Assembly: GCF_947498825.1 (NCBI RefSeq)
Contig: NZ_CANMLV010000032.1
Coordinates: 1 to 34,255 of the forward strand
DNA from: an uncultured Cedecea sp.
GTDB taxonomy: Bacteria; Pseudomonadota; Gammaproteobacteria; Enterobacterales; Enterobacteriaceae
Direction: 5' to 3'
DNA: 34,255 nucleotides
How positions within the stretch are numbered: the stretch's first letter is position 1; each line of letters begins with the position of its first letter. Under the pieces are notes generated by a model. The model saw nothing but the letters and a program-made list of their open reading frames with translations, had not been told where the DNA came from and made no database searches. Position numbers and translations under genes: made by a program. Positions 9,988 to 18,406 of the stretch are shown here, in pieces.

Positions 9988-10009
9988 AACAGTGACCAGG
10001 ATCACGATA
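9988..10009. promoter_or_regulatory. CRP-like site between sdhC and gltA
   Basis: AGTGACCAGGATCACG (9991-10006) is a symmetric match to the GTGA-N6-TCAC core of CRP sites. It lies about 40 bp upstream of the sdhC -35 element, on the side expected for cAMP-CRP activation of sdh, which is known in E. coli. Confidence 0.55.
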
Positions 10010-10154
10010 ACAACAATATTTTAATTTTTAACCATCTAATTTGACAAAACCAAAACAATATTGTTACAAACGGCTTTATAAAAGCCATATAATTCGTAAA
10101 AGTTATAGGGTCAGTCTTTCACCTGAAGAATAGTTATGTAACAGTGTGAAGCTA

Positions 10155-10183
10155 TTGACCCATGTAATCAGGACGGTTATTAG
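10155..10183 (+). promoter_or_regulatory. Candidate gltA promoter
   Basis: TTGACC (10155-10160) and TATTAG (10178-10183) are spaced by 17 bp. A TGGTATAAA extended -10-like element lies just downstream (10184-10192). Either would give a leader of over 200 nt, and the sequence alone cannot choose between them. Confidence 0.35.
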
Positions 10184-10404
10184 TGGTATAAAGATTTAAA
10201 TGATACAGGCTGCTAACACCCTGATTTGCTGTCGTTCGCCCCAAAGCGAGTATTACCTGAAAGCGCCCATTGCTCTGTACCCTGGGCTGTACAACTCTAC
10301 GCAGAGCTAAGAGCTAAATAAAATTGCGGGTAATAAAATAATGCGACTTTAGTGCAAATTGGGCATCCAGCAGTCTTAAAAATAAGGCGCTAAGGAGACC
10401 GTAA

Positions 10405-11691
10405 ATGTCTGACTATAAGGCAAAAGTCACTCTAAATGGTGATGATGCTATCGAACTGAATGTGCTGCAAGGAACTCTTGGTCAGGATGTCATTGATATC
10501 CGTACTCTGGGTTCTAAAAATGTTTTCACCTTTGACCCGGGTTTTACCTCTACAGCATCTTGTGAGTCTAAAATCACCTTCATTGATGGTGATAACGGTG
10601 TGTTATTACACCGTGGTTTTCCGATAGACCAACTGGCCACTGAATCCAGCTACCTCGAAGTTTGTTATATTTTGCTGAACGGTGAAAAACCGACTCAGGC
10701 GCAATTTGACGACTTTAAGAAAACGGTGACCCGTCACACCATGATCCATGAACAAATTACCCGTTTGTTCCATGGATTCCGTCGTGACTCTCACCCTATG
10801 GCTGTGCTGTGTGGTGTTACCGGCGCACTGGCTGCGTTTTATCACGACTCGCTGGATGTTAATAATCCGCGTCATCGTGAAATTGCCGCATTCCGTCTGC
10901 TGTCAAAAATGCCAACCGTAGCGGCAATGTGTTACAAATACTCGATTGGCCAGCCATTTGTCTATCCGCGTAATGACTTGTCCTACTCGGGCAACTTCCT
11001 GAGCATGATGTTTTCCACGCCTTGCGAAGAGTACGTTGTGAATCCTGTTCTGGAACGCGCAATGGACAGAATTTTGATCCTGCACGCTGACCATGAACAA
11101 AATGCCTCAACTTCAACGGTACGTACTGCTGGCTCTTCCGGTGCGAATCCGTTTGCCTGTATCGCCGCAGGTATTGCCTCTCTGTGGGGACCTGCTCACG
11201 GTGGCGCTAACGAGGCAGCGCTGAAAATGCTGGAAGAAATCAGCAGCGTAGATCACATTCCTGAGTTTATTCGTCGCGCGAAAGATAAGAATGATTCTTT
11301 CCGTCTGATGGGCTTCGGTCACCGTGTTTACAAAAACTACGATCCGCGTGCCACCGTAATGCGTGAAACCTGCCATGAAGTCCTGAGAGAGCTGGATCTG
11401 AAAGATAACAGCCTGCTGGAAGTGGCGATGGAACTTGAGCACATTGCGCTGAACGACCCGTACTTTATCGAGAGAAAACTGTACCCGAACGTAGACTTCT
11501 ACTCAGGTATTATTCTCAAAGCTATGGGCATCCCGTCCACCATGTTTACCGTGATCTTCGCGATGGCGCGTACCGTTGGCTGGATCGCACACTGGAATGA
11601 AATGCACGATGACGGTATTAAAATTGCCCGTCCACGTCAGCTGTATACCGGTTATGATAAGCGTGATTTTAAATCCGATCTGAAAAAATAA
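10405..11691 (+). CDS. gltA: Citrate synthase (type II, hexameric)
   Basis: GltA (428 aa; E. coli 427) condenses oxaloacetate and acetyl-CoA to citrate. The catalytic His motifs [10 protein letters not shown] and [14 protein letters not shown] and the Asp in NVDFYSG are intact. The N-terminal extension typical of NADH-inhibited Gram-negative citrate synthases is present (residues 1-50). The start follows AAGGAG with good spacing. It is divergent from sdhC and followed by its own terminator, so it is transcribed alone. Confidence 0.98.
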   Translation: MSDYKAKVTLNGDDAIELNVLQGTLGQDVIDIRTLGSKNVFTFDPGFTSTASCESKITFIDGDNGVLLHRGFPIDQLATESSYLEVCYILLNGEKPTQAQFDDFKKTVTRHTMIHEQITRLFHGFRRDSHPMAVLCGVTGALAAFYHDSLDVNNPRHREIAAFRLLSKMPTVAAMCYKYSIGQPFVYPRNDLSYSGNFLSMMFSTPCEEYVVNPVLERAMDRILILHADHEQNASTSTVRTAGSSGANPFACIAAGIASLWGPAHGGANEAALKMLEEISSVDHIPEFIRRAKDKNDSFRLMGFGHRVYKNYDPRATVMRETCHEVLRELDLKDNSLLEVAMELEHIALNDPYFIERKLYPNVDFYSGIILKAMGIPSTMFTVIFAMARTVGWIAHWNEMHDDGIKIARPRQLYTGYDKRDFKSDLKK

Positions 11692-11725
11692 GTCACTGAC
11701 TGTCTAGTCAGTTCTGATCCGGATT

Positions 11726-11760
11726 AAACGCCTGGTGCTCTGCATCAGGCGTTTTGTCTT
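11726..11760 (+). terminator. gltA rho-independent terminator
   Basis: A 12-bp stem (AAACGCCTGGTG pairing with CATCAGGCGTTT, one G-T pair) with a 5-nt loop is followed by TTGTCTTTTT. It lies 35 bp downstream of the gltA stop and separates gltA from the Fus-like operon. Confidence 0.9.
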
Positions 11761-11886
11761 TTTGCCTGCTGTAGCCTGCCCTGCCAGATGCCAGCGCGCT
11801 CACTTTTCACTCTGTCGGTTATCACTTCCCCCCCCCTTTTTAATTCATTTTTTACTCATTAAAAGAATAATGTGTAAAATAATATT

Positions 11887-11923
11887 GATAATGATTATTA
11901 TTTGTAAAATAATTATCATTAAG
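11887..11923 (+). promoter_or_regulatory. Overlapping Fur boxes and promoter of the Fus-like operon
   Basis: GATAATGATTATTATTTGT (11887-11905) matches the 19-bp Fur consensus at 14 positions. The complementary strand of 11905-11923 also matches at 14 positions, so two boxes in opposite orientation meet at one base. TTGATA (11885-11890) with AATAAT 17 bp later (11908-11913) is a plausible promoter inside the operator. This predicts repression by Fe-Fur of the four genes downstream. Confidence 0.75.
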
Positions 11924-12049
11924 TTTCAACATTAGCTCCTTTGATTGCTATTAAAATAATTCTCTGCGAATAGCGGTATTTTTAGCGTCAAAAGACATCG
12001 CCAACCTGACTTTTTAGCGGTCAGTGTTATACCCATCAGGAGAGATGCC

Positions 12050-12952
12050 GTGAGTTATTCGTCAACCGCCAGCGCAAGCTTTGGGCCTGAAAATACAGAA
12101 GGGTTCGGCTGGCGTACGTCCGGAAGCATAACGGGCTCACTGTTATTACATTTACTGCTGGTCGCAGGGCTTATCTATGAGAGTAACCGACACCCGTTAG
12201 AGATGGCGGGCAAGGAAGGTGGAATAGTGGCTTTCACCATGGTGAATGTTGCCAGCCAGCCCGTTTCAGTGCCTCCGGTCTCTAGCCCTCCTGTTGAAAG
12301 TAGCCCACAGCCACCTGTGGTACATAGCGTCAGAGTTGAACACCCTGCTCCTGCAATAGTCTTGCCTGAACCGGTAAAACCAAAGCCTCCTGTCGTGAAG
12401 TCTGAACCACGTGCAACTCCCAGAACGAATACTCGTGAAACGCCGTCCCAGACAACAGTAAAAACAACAAAACCGGTCACCATCCGGACAGTAACACCTG
12501 CGCCAGCTAAGCCTGAAGAATCCCAATCGCAGTCGTTATCACTGTCGCAGTCAAAATCCACATCGGAATCAGAGTCCTTAACGCCTTCGAAATCGCCTTC
12601 GACAATTAATCATGTGAGCGCTGCCATCGCAGGTAACAGTGATAGCGGACAAGCCGCGCAGGGCTCAGGAAATGCCACCAACCAGAATGTTAAAGCCCTG
12701 CATCGCCGGGTGAATTATCCCCAGAAAGCAAAATCGCTTGGCGTTGAGGGGCGAGTAAGAATTCAGTTTGATATTACCTCAAGTGGCACCGTCACAAATG
12801 TACGCGTGCTATCGGAAACACCGAGAGGTGTTTTCGCCTCAGCTATAGATAAGGATATTGCTCGCTGGCGTTATCAGACTCAGGGAGAAGTTAAGGATCA
12901 GGTCGTTTCGATTGTCTTTAAATTAAACGGCAGGGTCGCGTTAGAAAATTAA
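12050..12952 (+). CDS. TonB-like energy transducer (FusB type)
   Basis: 300 aa, single N-terminal membrane anchor (about 24-43) carrying S30-x3-H34, the Ser/His spacing TonB needs to couple to ExbB-ExbD. A long periplasmic linker follows, rich in Pro, Val and Lys to about residue 155. Next is an unusual Ser/Gln stretch (about 157-182, including SQSQSLSLSQSKSTSESES). The C-terminal TonB domain (about 215-300) includes VNYPQKAKSLGVEGRVRIQF and GTVTNVRVLSETP. The start is GTG with AGGAGA 6-7 nt upstream; an in-register ATG just before it stops after two codons. It is the first gene of the Fur-type operon, 36 bp before the receptor gene, so a dedicated transducer for that receptor is inferred. 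In Pectobacterium, FusB plays this role in ferredoxin import. No exbB or exbD is nearby, so it must share the housekeeping pair. Confidence 0.85.
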   Translation: MSYSSTASASFGPENTEGFGWRTSGSITGSLLLHLLLVAGLIYESNRHPLEMAGKEGGIVAFTMVNVASQPVSVPPVSSPPVESSPQPPVVHSVRVEHPAPAIVLPEPVKPKPPVVKSEPRATPRTNTRETPSQTTVKTTKPVTIRTVTPAPAKPEESQSQSLSLSQSKSTSESESLTPSKSPSTINHVSAAIAGNSDSGQAAQGSGNATNQNVKALHRRVNYPQKAKSLGVEGRVRIQFDITSSGTVTNVRVLSETPRGVFASAIDKDIARWRYQTQGEVKDQVVSIVFKLNGRVALEN

Positions 12953-12988
12953 CAATCATTTATTTATATTTTAGTTCTGGGGAAATCC

Positions 12989-15565
12989 GTGAAAAAAAAA
13001 CTTGCCGTCATCGTGGTGATGTCATTATTGCCAGGGGCGACCTTTGCACAGCAAAACGACGTTGAAGATCCAAAGAAAAATAATGCGAGCAGTGATTCGC
13101 AGCAAGCAGAGAGCAGCTCTGAGAATGAAGATACCATTCTGGTGCGTTCAACGCCGACCAGCCAGTCAATGGGCACACAGATTTTAACGGCCGAACAGAT
13201 TGAAAAATTACCGATATCTAACGGAAATATTACTGAGCTGTTAAAAACCAACCCTAATGTCCGTTTTGCTAATGATGCCAATAGCAGCAACACGCCGGGA
13301 GAGATAGCGCCAGAAAACGTCTCATTCCATGGCGAAAAGTTCTATAACAATAACTTTATGATTGACGGTTTATCCAATAACAACACCATTAACCCCGGAG
13401 CCAATGGCGGGGAATTAAATAATACCCCTGACGGTCATAACCCAACTGATTTACCCGCCGGCGGTGCCCAGTCATTCTGGATTAACTCCGAGCTGGTCGA
13501 ACAATTAGAAGTTTTTGACAGCAACATATCGGCTAAATACGGTAATTTTACCGGTGGTGTGGTGGATGCTCGTCTAAAAGATCCCGACCTTGAAAGAGCC
13601 TCTGGTAAAATTTCCTACCGCACCTCGCGGGATAGCTGGACCAAATATCATATCGATGCCAGCAATGAGGAAGCCTTTAACCTGGCATCTGAGCTGACGT
13701 ATCAGCCTAAATTTACAAAATCGTTTTACTCATTCACTGCCAATCAGCCATTAAGCGATAAAGCCGGTTTTATCTTTGCCTATAACCGTCAGCAGTCCGA
13801 TATTCCTAACTATCACGTCTGGCTTGGCGAGTGGCAAGATCAGCAGCGCATTGCCGAAACCTTCCTGCTGAAAGGGACTTATCTCGCCGATAATGGCGAT
13901 ATGATCCGCCTGACCGGTATGCACTCGCCGCACGAATCGACCTACGTTAAAAAAGATACTAAAAACGGTAAGTTCACCAATAGCGGCGGCGGTCACCGGG
14001 TGAATATCGAATGGGAACATACCGGTAGCTGGGGCAAAATGACCAGTCTCGCGGGCTATCAGTTTGAAGAAAATAAAATTGACCATGAGTCAGATACCTT
14101 TATCACTTGGCGTCGTTATCATATACCGAGTAATTATTACTCCAATGTGATTGACTGGGGGAGCTCTACACCCGCTCAAACCTATCAAAACTCACTGATT
14201 GGTGGATACGGCTCTTTCGCCACGGAAAAACGCTCTTATGTCCTGAAGCAAGATTATGAGTTAAATCCGTTCGAATTTATTGGACTACAGCATCAGATTG
14301 ATTTTGGCTGGGAAACCGATATTTATAGCGCGCGGTATAATCGTTTCGGTAATGCCTATGCTTCACGCGGAACACCGACAATCAGTTCCAGCATTGTCTG
14401 TCAGCCTGGCGATAATTTCTGTATCGACGGCGAGCAATATTTTAAAAGCATCACCCTCTATCCTGAGCGCGAAGTCTCTGGCAGTTACAGCAACTATGCG
14501 GTTTATCTGCAAGACAGTATGAACTTTGGTCGTCTGGAAGTCACCCCAGGCATACGTGCACAATATGATGACTTCCTGGAAAATCTGACCCTCGCTCCAC
14601 GCTTTGCCGCCTCTTATGATGTATTCGGGGATCGTAGTACCCGTCTGTTTGGCGGGGCTAACCGCTATTACGGGCAGAACTTGCTGGCCTATAAACTCCG
14701 CTCTGGAATCAGTTCCAACATCATTCTGACCCGCACAGACGCGAACTCACCCTGGGTGGCTGGAGAACTTAAAACTGCAACATATGACTATGATATTTCA
14801 GACTTAAAAACGCCCTACAGCGACGAATTATCTCTCGGTGTTTCCCAGCGAGTGGCAGATAACGTCCTGACGGTTAAGTGGGTAAAACGCGAAGGTAAAA
14901 GTCAGTTTGGTCGCACCAATACCGCCGACGAAGCCGGGAACAAATATTATGCCCTTAATAATAATGGTCGAACCAGCGGCAATACGTTCTCTCTAACGGC
15001 TGAACCTATCAGCCCGATACATTTCTCATGGACAGATATCAGCTGGTCACTCGCCGCCAGCTATGGGAAGAATAAGTCCAGCTCCCAAGCCTATTACGAT
15101 CAGGCTGATACCGATCATAGCATGGTCATTTTTAATGACAAATTGATGGAAAAAGGTGAGATGGACGCACTGGACTTCAACAAACCCTGGGAAGCATCAG
15201 CCACTATCGATACCTATTTCCCGGCTATTCGCCTTAACTGGAGCCACTTCATTAGCTACAAAGCAGGCTATACCGGTTACACAACCCAAACCATCGACTG
15301 TCCCGATGATAATAGTGCCTGTGGTGACTATATAGGTCGTCCAACAGAATATATGAAAACCAAGTTTAACGACTATATCAGCTACGACTGGCGTTTCAGC
15401 TACGCACAACCAGTATACAAGGATCAAACGATTGATTTGACGCTGGATGTACTCAACGTACTCGATACTCAGATTGAAGCCACACAGAGCACTGCAAGTT
15501 TGAATCAGAAGGTAACCTATAAAACCGGCCGTCAGTTCTGGTTAGGTGTCGCCTATACCTGGTAA
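12989..15565 (+). CDS. TonB-dependent outer-membrane receptor (FusA/YddB-like)
   Basis: 858 aa. Signal peptide MKKKLAVIVVMSLLPGATFA, predicted cleavage before Gln21; then a polar, Ser/Asn/Glu-rich segment and a candidate TonB box at 48-52 (DTILV). A plug domain follows (about 60-200, with ILTAEQIEKLPISNGNITEL and SFHGEKFYNNNFMIDGL), then a 22-strand-type barrel ending in aromatic Trp (FWLGVAYTW), the usual BamA-recognised end. Two Cys pairs (CQPGDNFC near residue 471 and CPDDNSAC near 771) probably form disulfides in surface loops. The start is GTG, 5 nt after GGGGAA. The substrate cannot be read from sequence. The operon partners make a ferredoxin-like iron protein the leading guess; siderophore or haem receptors do not usually sit with an M16 protease. 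Confidence 0.85.
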   Translation: MKKKLAVIVVMSLLPGATFAQQNDVEDPKKNNASSDSQQAESSSENEDTILVRSTPTSQSMGTQILTAEQIEKLPISNGNITELLKTNPNVRFANDANSSNTPGEIAPENVSFHGEKFYNNNFMIDGLSNNNTINPGANGGELNNTPDGHNPTDLPAGGAQSFWINSELVEQLEVFDSNISAKYGNFTGGVVDARLKDPDLERASGKISYRTSRDSWTKYHIDASNEEAFNLASELTYQPKFTKSFYSFTANQPLSDKAGFIFAYNRQQSDIPNYHVWLGEWQDQQRIAETFLLKGTYLADNGDMIRLTGMHSPHESTYVKKDTKNGKFTNSGGGHRVNIEWEHTGSWGKMTSLAGYQFEENKIDHESDTFITWRRYHIPSNYYSNVIDWGSSTPAQTYQNSLIGGYGSFATEKRSYVLKQDYELNPFEFIGLQHQIDFGWETDIYSARYNRFGNAYASRGTPTISSSIVCQPGDNFCIDGEQYFKSITLYPEREVSGSYSNYAVYLQDSMNFGRLEVTPGIRAQYDDFLENLTLAPRFAASYDVFGDRSTRLFGGANRYYGQNLLAYKLRSGISSNIILTRTDANSPWVAGELKTATYDYDISDLKTPYSDELSLGVSQRVADNVLTVKWVKREGKSQFGRTNTADEAGNKYYALNNNGRTSGNTFSLTAEPISPIHFSWTDISWSLAASYGKNKSSSQAYYDQADTDHSMVIFNDKLMEKGEMDALDFNKPWEASATIDTYFPAIRLNWSHFISYKAGYTGYTTQTIDCPDDNSACGDYIGRPTEYMKTKFNDYISYDWRFSYAQPVYKDQTIDLTLDVLNVLDTQIEATQSTASLNQKVTYKTGRQFWLGVAYTW

Positions 15566-15571
15566 TCCGCA

Positions 15572-15592
15572 AAGGGGGCATGGCGCCCCCTT
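15572..15592 (+). repeat. Intercistronic hairpin after the receptor gene
   Basis: AAGGGGGC (15572-15579) pairs perfectly with GCCCCCTT (15585-15592) around a 5-nt loop, 7 bp after the receptor stop. No T-run follows, so it likely tunes mRNA stability or partial termination between the receptor and protease genes. Confidence 0.6.
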
Positions 15593-15646
15593 CAATGCGC
15601 TAATAAAAAAATAGCTTTTGTCATGCATCGTTATAGGAATAATGCA

Positions 15647-18406
15647 GTGAACAAGTGTTTTAAATTTATCTCATTGATTTTTTTTAGTAGTTTTATCCTG
15701 CAGTCAGGGAACGTACAGGCGGCAGATCCTCTGAGCCCCCTGCCCACCATCATCACCGGTACTCTGGACAATGGTTTACGCTATACCCTGGTCCCGCTGG
15801 AAGGACAGAAGAAACGTGTTGATGTCCGCCTCAGCGTTGATGTCGGCTCCGTCGATGAAGAAAACGGCGAATCTGGTGTAGCGCACATTATTGAGCATAT
15901 GGTGTTTCGCGCCAGCGCTGCGCATCCTGAAGGTGTTGCCACGCATTTGCATCAACAGGGGTTAGTACGGGCTCGGCACTACAATGCAATGACCAACTAT
16001 GAACGCACCCTCTATATGATGAGCCCTCCGGCTGGGGCACAGCAGCTTGATATTGCTTTGCAAGCGCTCGGTCAGATGGTTGGCCATGCCAGTCTGACGC
16101 AAAATGATCTCGACGATGAGCGCCTGGTGGTTCTGGAAGAGTGGCGCGGTAAGCTGGGTGTAGCAGAACGTATGAACCAGCAGCGGGTTCGGGCGATTCG
16201 TCACGACTCCCGTTACCCGACCCGCCCTACTATCGGCAATGAGCACTCTATTCGCACCGTTTCAGCCGACACGCTGCAGCAGTTTTATCAGCGCTGGTAT
16301 CATCCGGGCAATATGCGTCTGTTAATTATCGGTGATATTGAACCCGATGCTGTCGTTACTACCATCCAGAATGCATTTAGCGAATTGCCTGCAGAAACCA
16401 TTCCTGAACGCGACTATTATGAACCCAAGATCAAACCACGCTTAGATGTGGCACAGTTGCAAGACAGCCAAAGCGGCAGTAGCCAGGTTTCGTTTGTGGT
16501 CCGTTTTAATTCAGGGCAGACAACATTTCGTGAACGTCTGATCAGCCAAATAGCGATGTCCGCTTACACCCGGCAAATACGCCGCCAGGAATCAACCCTG
16601 CCTCCACAAGTCGGAAGTCTGGTAATACGTAAATCAGATATCGGCAAAACTACCGAGGCACTAGGACTTTTCGCCAACGTGATGCCGGGCAGCCACGATC
16701 TGGCGCTTACTGTCATACTGCGTGAGTGGGAGCGCCTTAGCCGTTATGGTTTAAGCGATGTTGATATTACCGAGGTAAAACAAAACCTCCGTGAAGCAGC
16801 ACAGCGTATGGCAGATAAGCCCGAGCAGCGTGAATTCGCTGAGTGGGTGCAGAAGATAACCACTGAGTGGGCGCAGGACAGACCTTATATCGGAAGCCAG
16901 CAACGCGGACGCGAAGCGCTGGCAATATTAGAGACTCTCGATAATCAGCAAGTGCATGATTTGGTGCAACAGTGGCTGGCTTCCGAAGATACGCTGGTGC
17001 AGTTCAGTCTGCCGGGTATGACAACGTTTACCTTACCGACAGCTGAAGCTATCCGTCAGCAACAACGCGAGTTGCAAGCGAGAGATCTGGAAGCACCGAT
17101 ACGGAAAATTGAGCAATCGATCCCACAGTTAGCGGCGGTAGAACAACAAGGTACACGCCAGGAAGTGAAACGCTTCCCTGACCAGCAAGTCGAAGAGTGG
17201 ACGCTAAGCAACGGTGACAAACTGGTCTGGCTGCGTACGTCACTGGCCAAGGATAAAGTGTATTTCTCAGGCAGCAGTGTCGCGGGTTTTCGTGCCGGCG
17301 AGTTGAACCCATGGCAAGCACAAATGGCTACTCAACTGGTGGCCCAGAGCGGCCCGCAAGGATGGAGTGGCGAGCAACTACAGGCCTGGAAAAAAGACAA
17401 GTCGGTTTCACTCTCAATTAACCAGCAGGCGGAAGAACTTCAGTTTAGCGGGCAAAGCTCACAGGAAAGTCTGCAAGATTTACTGGCACTCAGCTACGCA
17501 CTGCAAGTTACACCAGGCATTGATGACAAGGCGATGAAGGACAGCCTGATGCAGTTGTTACGAAGTCAAACCACACAGACGCAGACGATTCGGGATGAGA
17601 GCGCCAAACAGATCCGTCAGTTACGCTACGGACAGCCTGGCTGGCCTTCACCTGAAGAACAAGAGTTAAAACAAATTGATAGCGAAACACTGCTCAACCA
17701 GTGGCGCACCACCATGTCAGCACCGATGACATGGTATCTCCTGGCTGATATGGATGCTGAAAAAATTCTGCCGCTGGCTGAACGCTATCTGGCCACCATC
17801 CCGCGTCAGCCAATGGCAGCCGTGGCGCCAGAGCTACCACGTAGCGGCCAGTTTGATTCCCGCGTGGCTATCAATATTGAGCCTCGTGCCGAAGTGAAAG
17901 GATGGAGCTTTACCCCTCAACCCTGGTCAGCACAGCGTGCAGTGCAAGTCAGTATTGCGCGTAATCTGGCTCTTCAGGCACTGAAAGACAGTTTACGTGA
18001 TGAGGCTCTGGGTATTTATCGTCTGCAGATGGACAGCGAATTATCGGGTACGCATCAGCGTATTGAAACCGATATCAATTTCACCAGCTCTCCACAACGA
18101 GCAGAAGAGTTATGGCAGCTGGCCGAACAGGTCTTTGCCCAGCTACCTTCACAAATTACTCAGCAGCAGGTGGATGAACAGAAGAAACAGTTTATTCGCA
18201 GCGAACGCGCACGCGGGCAGGACATCAGTACTCTGCAACGTCGTTTACAGCTGAGCTATCGTCATTTTGCCGATCCTCGCTATCTTAGTGACGTCGCTAC
18301 CCTTGCTGATAGCATAACCTTACCCGCTGTTCAACATGCCGCCGCCCAGCTCTATACCCCAGAAAACCGGGTACTTTATATCTCTTTGCCTAAGGTGGGG
18401 ATGTGA
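15647..18406 (+). CDS. Periplasmic M16 zinc protease (FusC/PqqL-like)
   Basis: 919 aa from the GTG at 15647, which has AGGA 8 nt upstream and begins a clean signal peptide (MNKCFKFISLIFFSSFILQ...VQA, cleavage near residue 25). An ATG eight codons upstream has no ribosome binding site and spoils the signal peptide. The inverted zinc motif HIIEH is at residues 80-84; the third zinc ligand is a Glu about 81 residues later in ERLVVLEEWRGK, so the N-terminal domain looks active. The typical M16 arrangement of two homologous halves with a second inactive domain fits the length (E. coli PqqL 931 aa). In the Fus system, FusC cleaves imported ferredoxin to release iron. The gene overlaps the next by 4 bp (GTGA). 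Confidence 0.9.
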   Translation: MNKCFKFISLIFFSSFILQSGNVQAADPLSPLPTIITGTLDNGLRYTLVPLEGQKKRVDVRLSVDVGSVDEENGESGVAHIIEHMVFRASAAHPEGVATHLHQQGLVRARHYNAMTNYERTLYMMSPPAGAQQLDIALQALGQMVGHASLTQNDLDDERLVVLEEWRGKLGVAERMNQQRVRAIRHDSRYPTRPTIGNEHSIRTVSADTLQQFYQRWYHPGNMRLLIIGDIEPDAVVTTIQNAFSELPAETIPERDYYEPKIKPRLDVAQLQDSQSGSSQVSFVVRFNSGQTTFRERLISQIAMSAYTRQIRRQESTLPPQVGSLVIRKSDIGKTTEALGLFANVMPGSHDLALTVILREWERLSRYGLSDVDITEVKQNLREAAQRMADKPEQREFAEWVQKITTEWAQDRPYIGSQQRGREALAILETLDNQQVHDLVQQWLASEDTLVQFSLPGMTTFTLPTAEAIRQQQRELQARDLEAPIRKIEQSIPQLAAVEQQGTRQEVKRFPDQQVEEWTLSNGDKLVWLRTSLAKDKVYFSGSSVAGFRAGELNPWQAQMATQLVAQSGPQGWSGEQLQAWKKDKSVSLSINQQAEELQFSGQSSQESLQDLLALSYALQVTPGIDDKAMKDSLMQLLRSQTTQTQTIRDESAKQIRQLRYGQPGWPSPEEQELKQIDSETLLNQWRTTMSAPMTWYLLADMDAEKILPLAERYLATIPRQPMAAVAPELPRSGQFDSRVAINIEPRAEVKGWSFTPQPWSAQRAVQVSIARNLALQALKDSLRDEALGIYRLQMDSELSGTHQRIETDINFTSSPQRAEELWQLAEQVFAQLPSQITQQQVDEQKKQFIRSERARGQDISTLQRRLQLSYRHFADPRYLSDVATLADSITLPAVQHAAAQLYTPENRVLYISLPKVGM

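Larger units (their letters stand above)
9746..10404. other. Divergent sdhC-gltA regulatory region (659 bp)
   Basis: No gene is supported here. It contains the sdhC promoter, a CRP-like palindrome and AT-rich runs around 10010-10085 that could hold ArcA sites, which are known to control this region in E. coli. The gltA leader runs to a strong ribosome binding site (AAGGAG, 10392-10397). Most of the sdhC leader closely resembles the E. coli sequence as I recall it. Confidence 0.8.
11692..12049. other. gltA to TonB-like gene intergenic region (358 bp)
   Basis: It holds the gltA terminator, a run of nine C (11828-11836), an AT-rich promoter region with overlapping Fur-like boxes (11885-11923), and about 125 bp of leader before the TonB-like start. 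No coding sequence is supported; a 66-codon frame at 11735-11935 is low-complexity and lacks a ribosome binding site. Confidence 0.75.

Noticed and set aside
11735-11935. 66-codon plus-strand frame after gltA
   Set aside because: It runs through the terminator, the C9 tract and the Fur boxes; the translation is Ile/Lys low-complexity.
12050-15565. Siderophore or haem uptake locus
   Set aside because: No periplasmic binding protein, siderophore synthesis or haem-handling gene; instead an M16 protease and an SbmA-type transporter follow.
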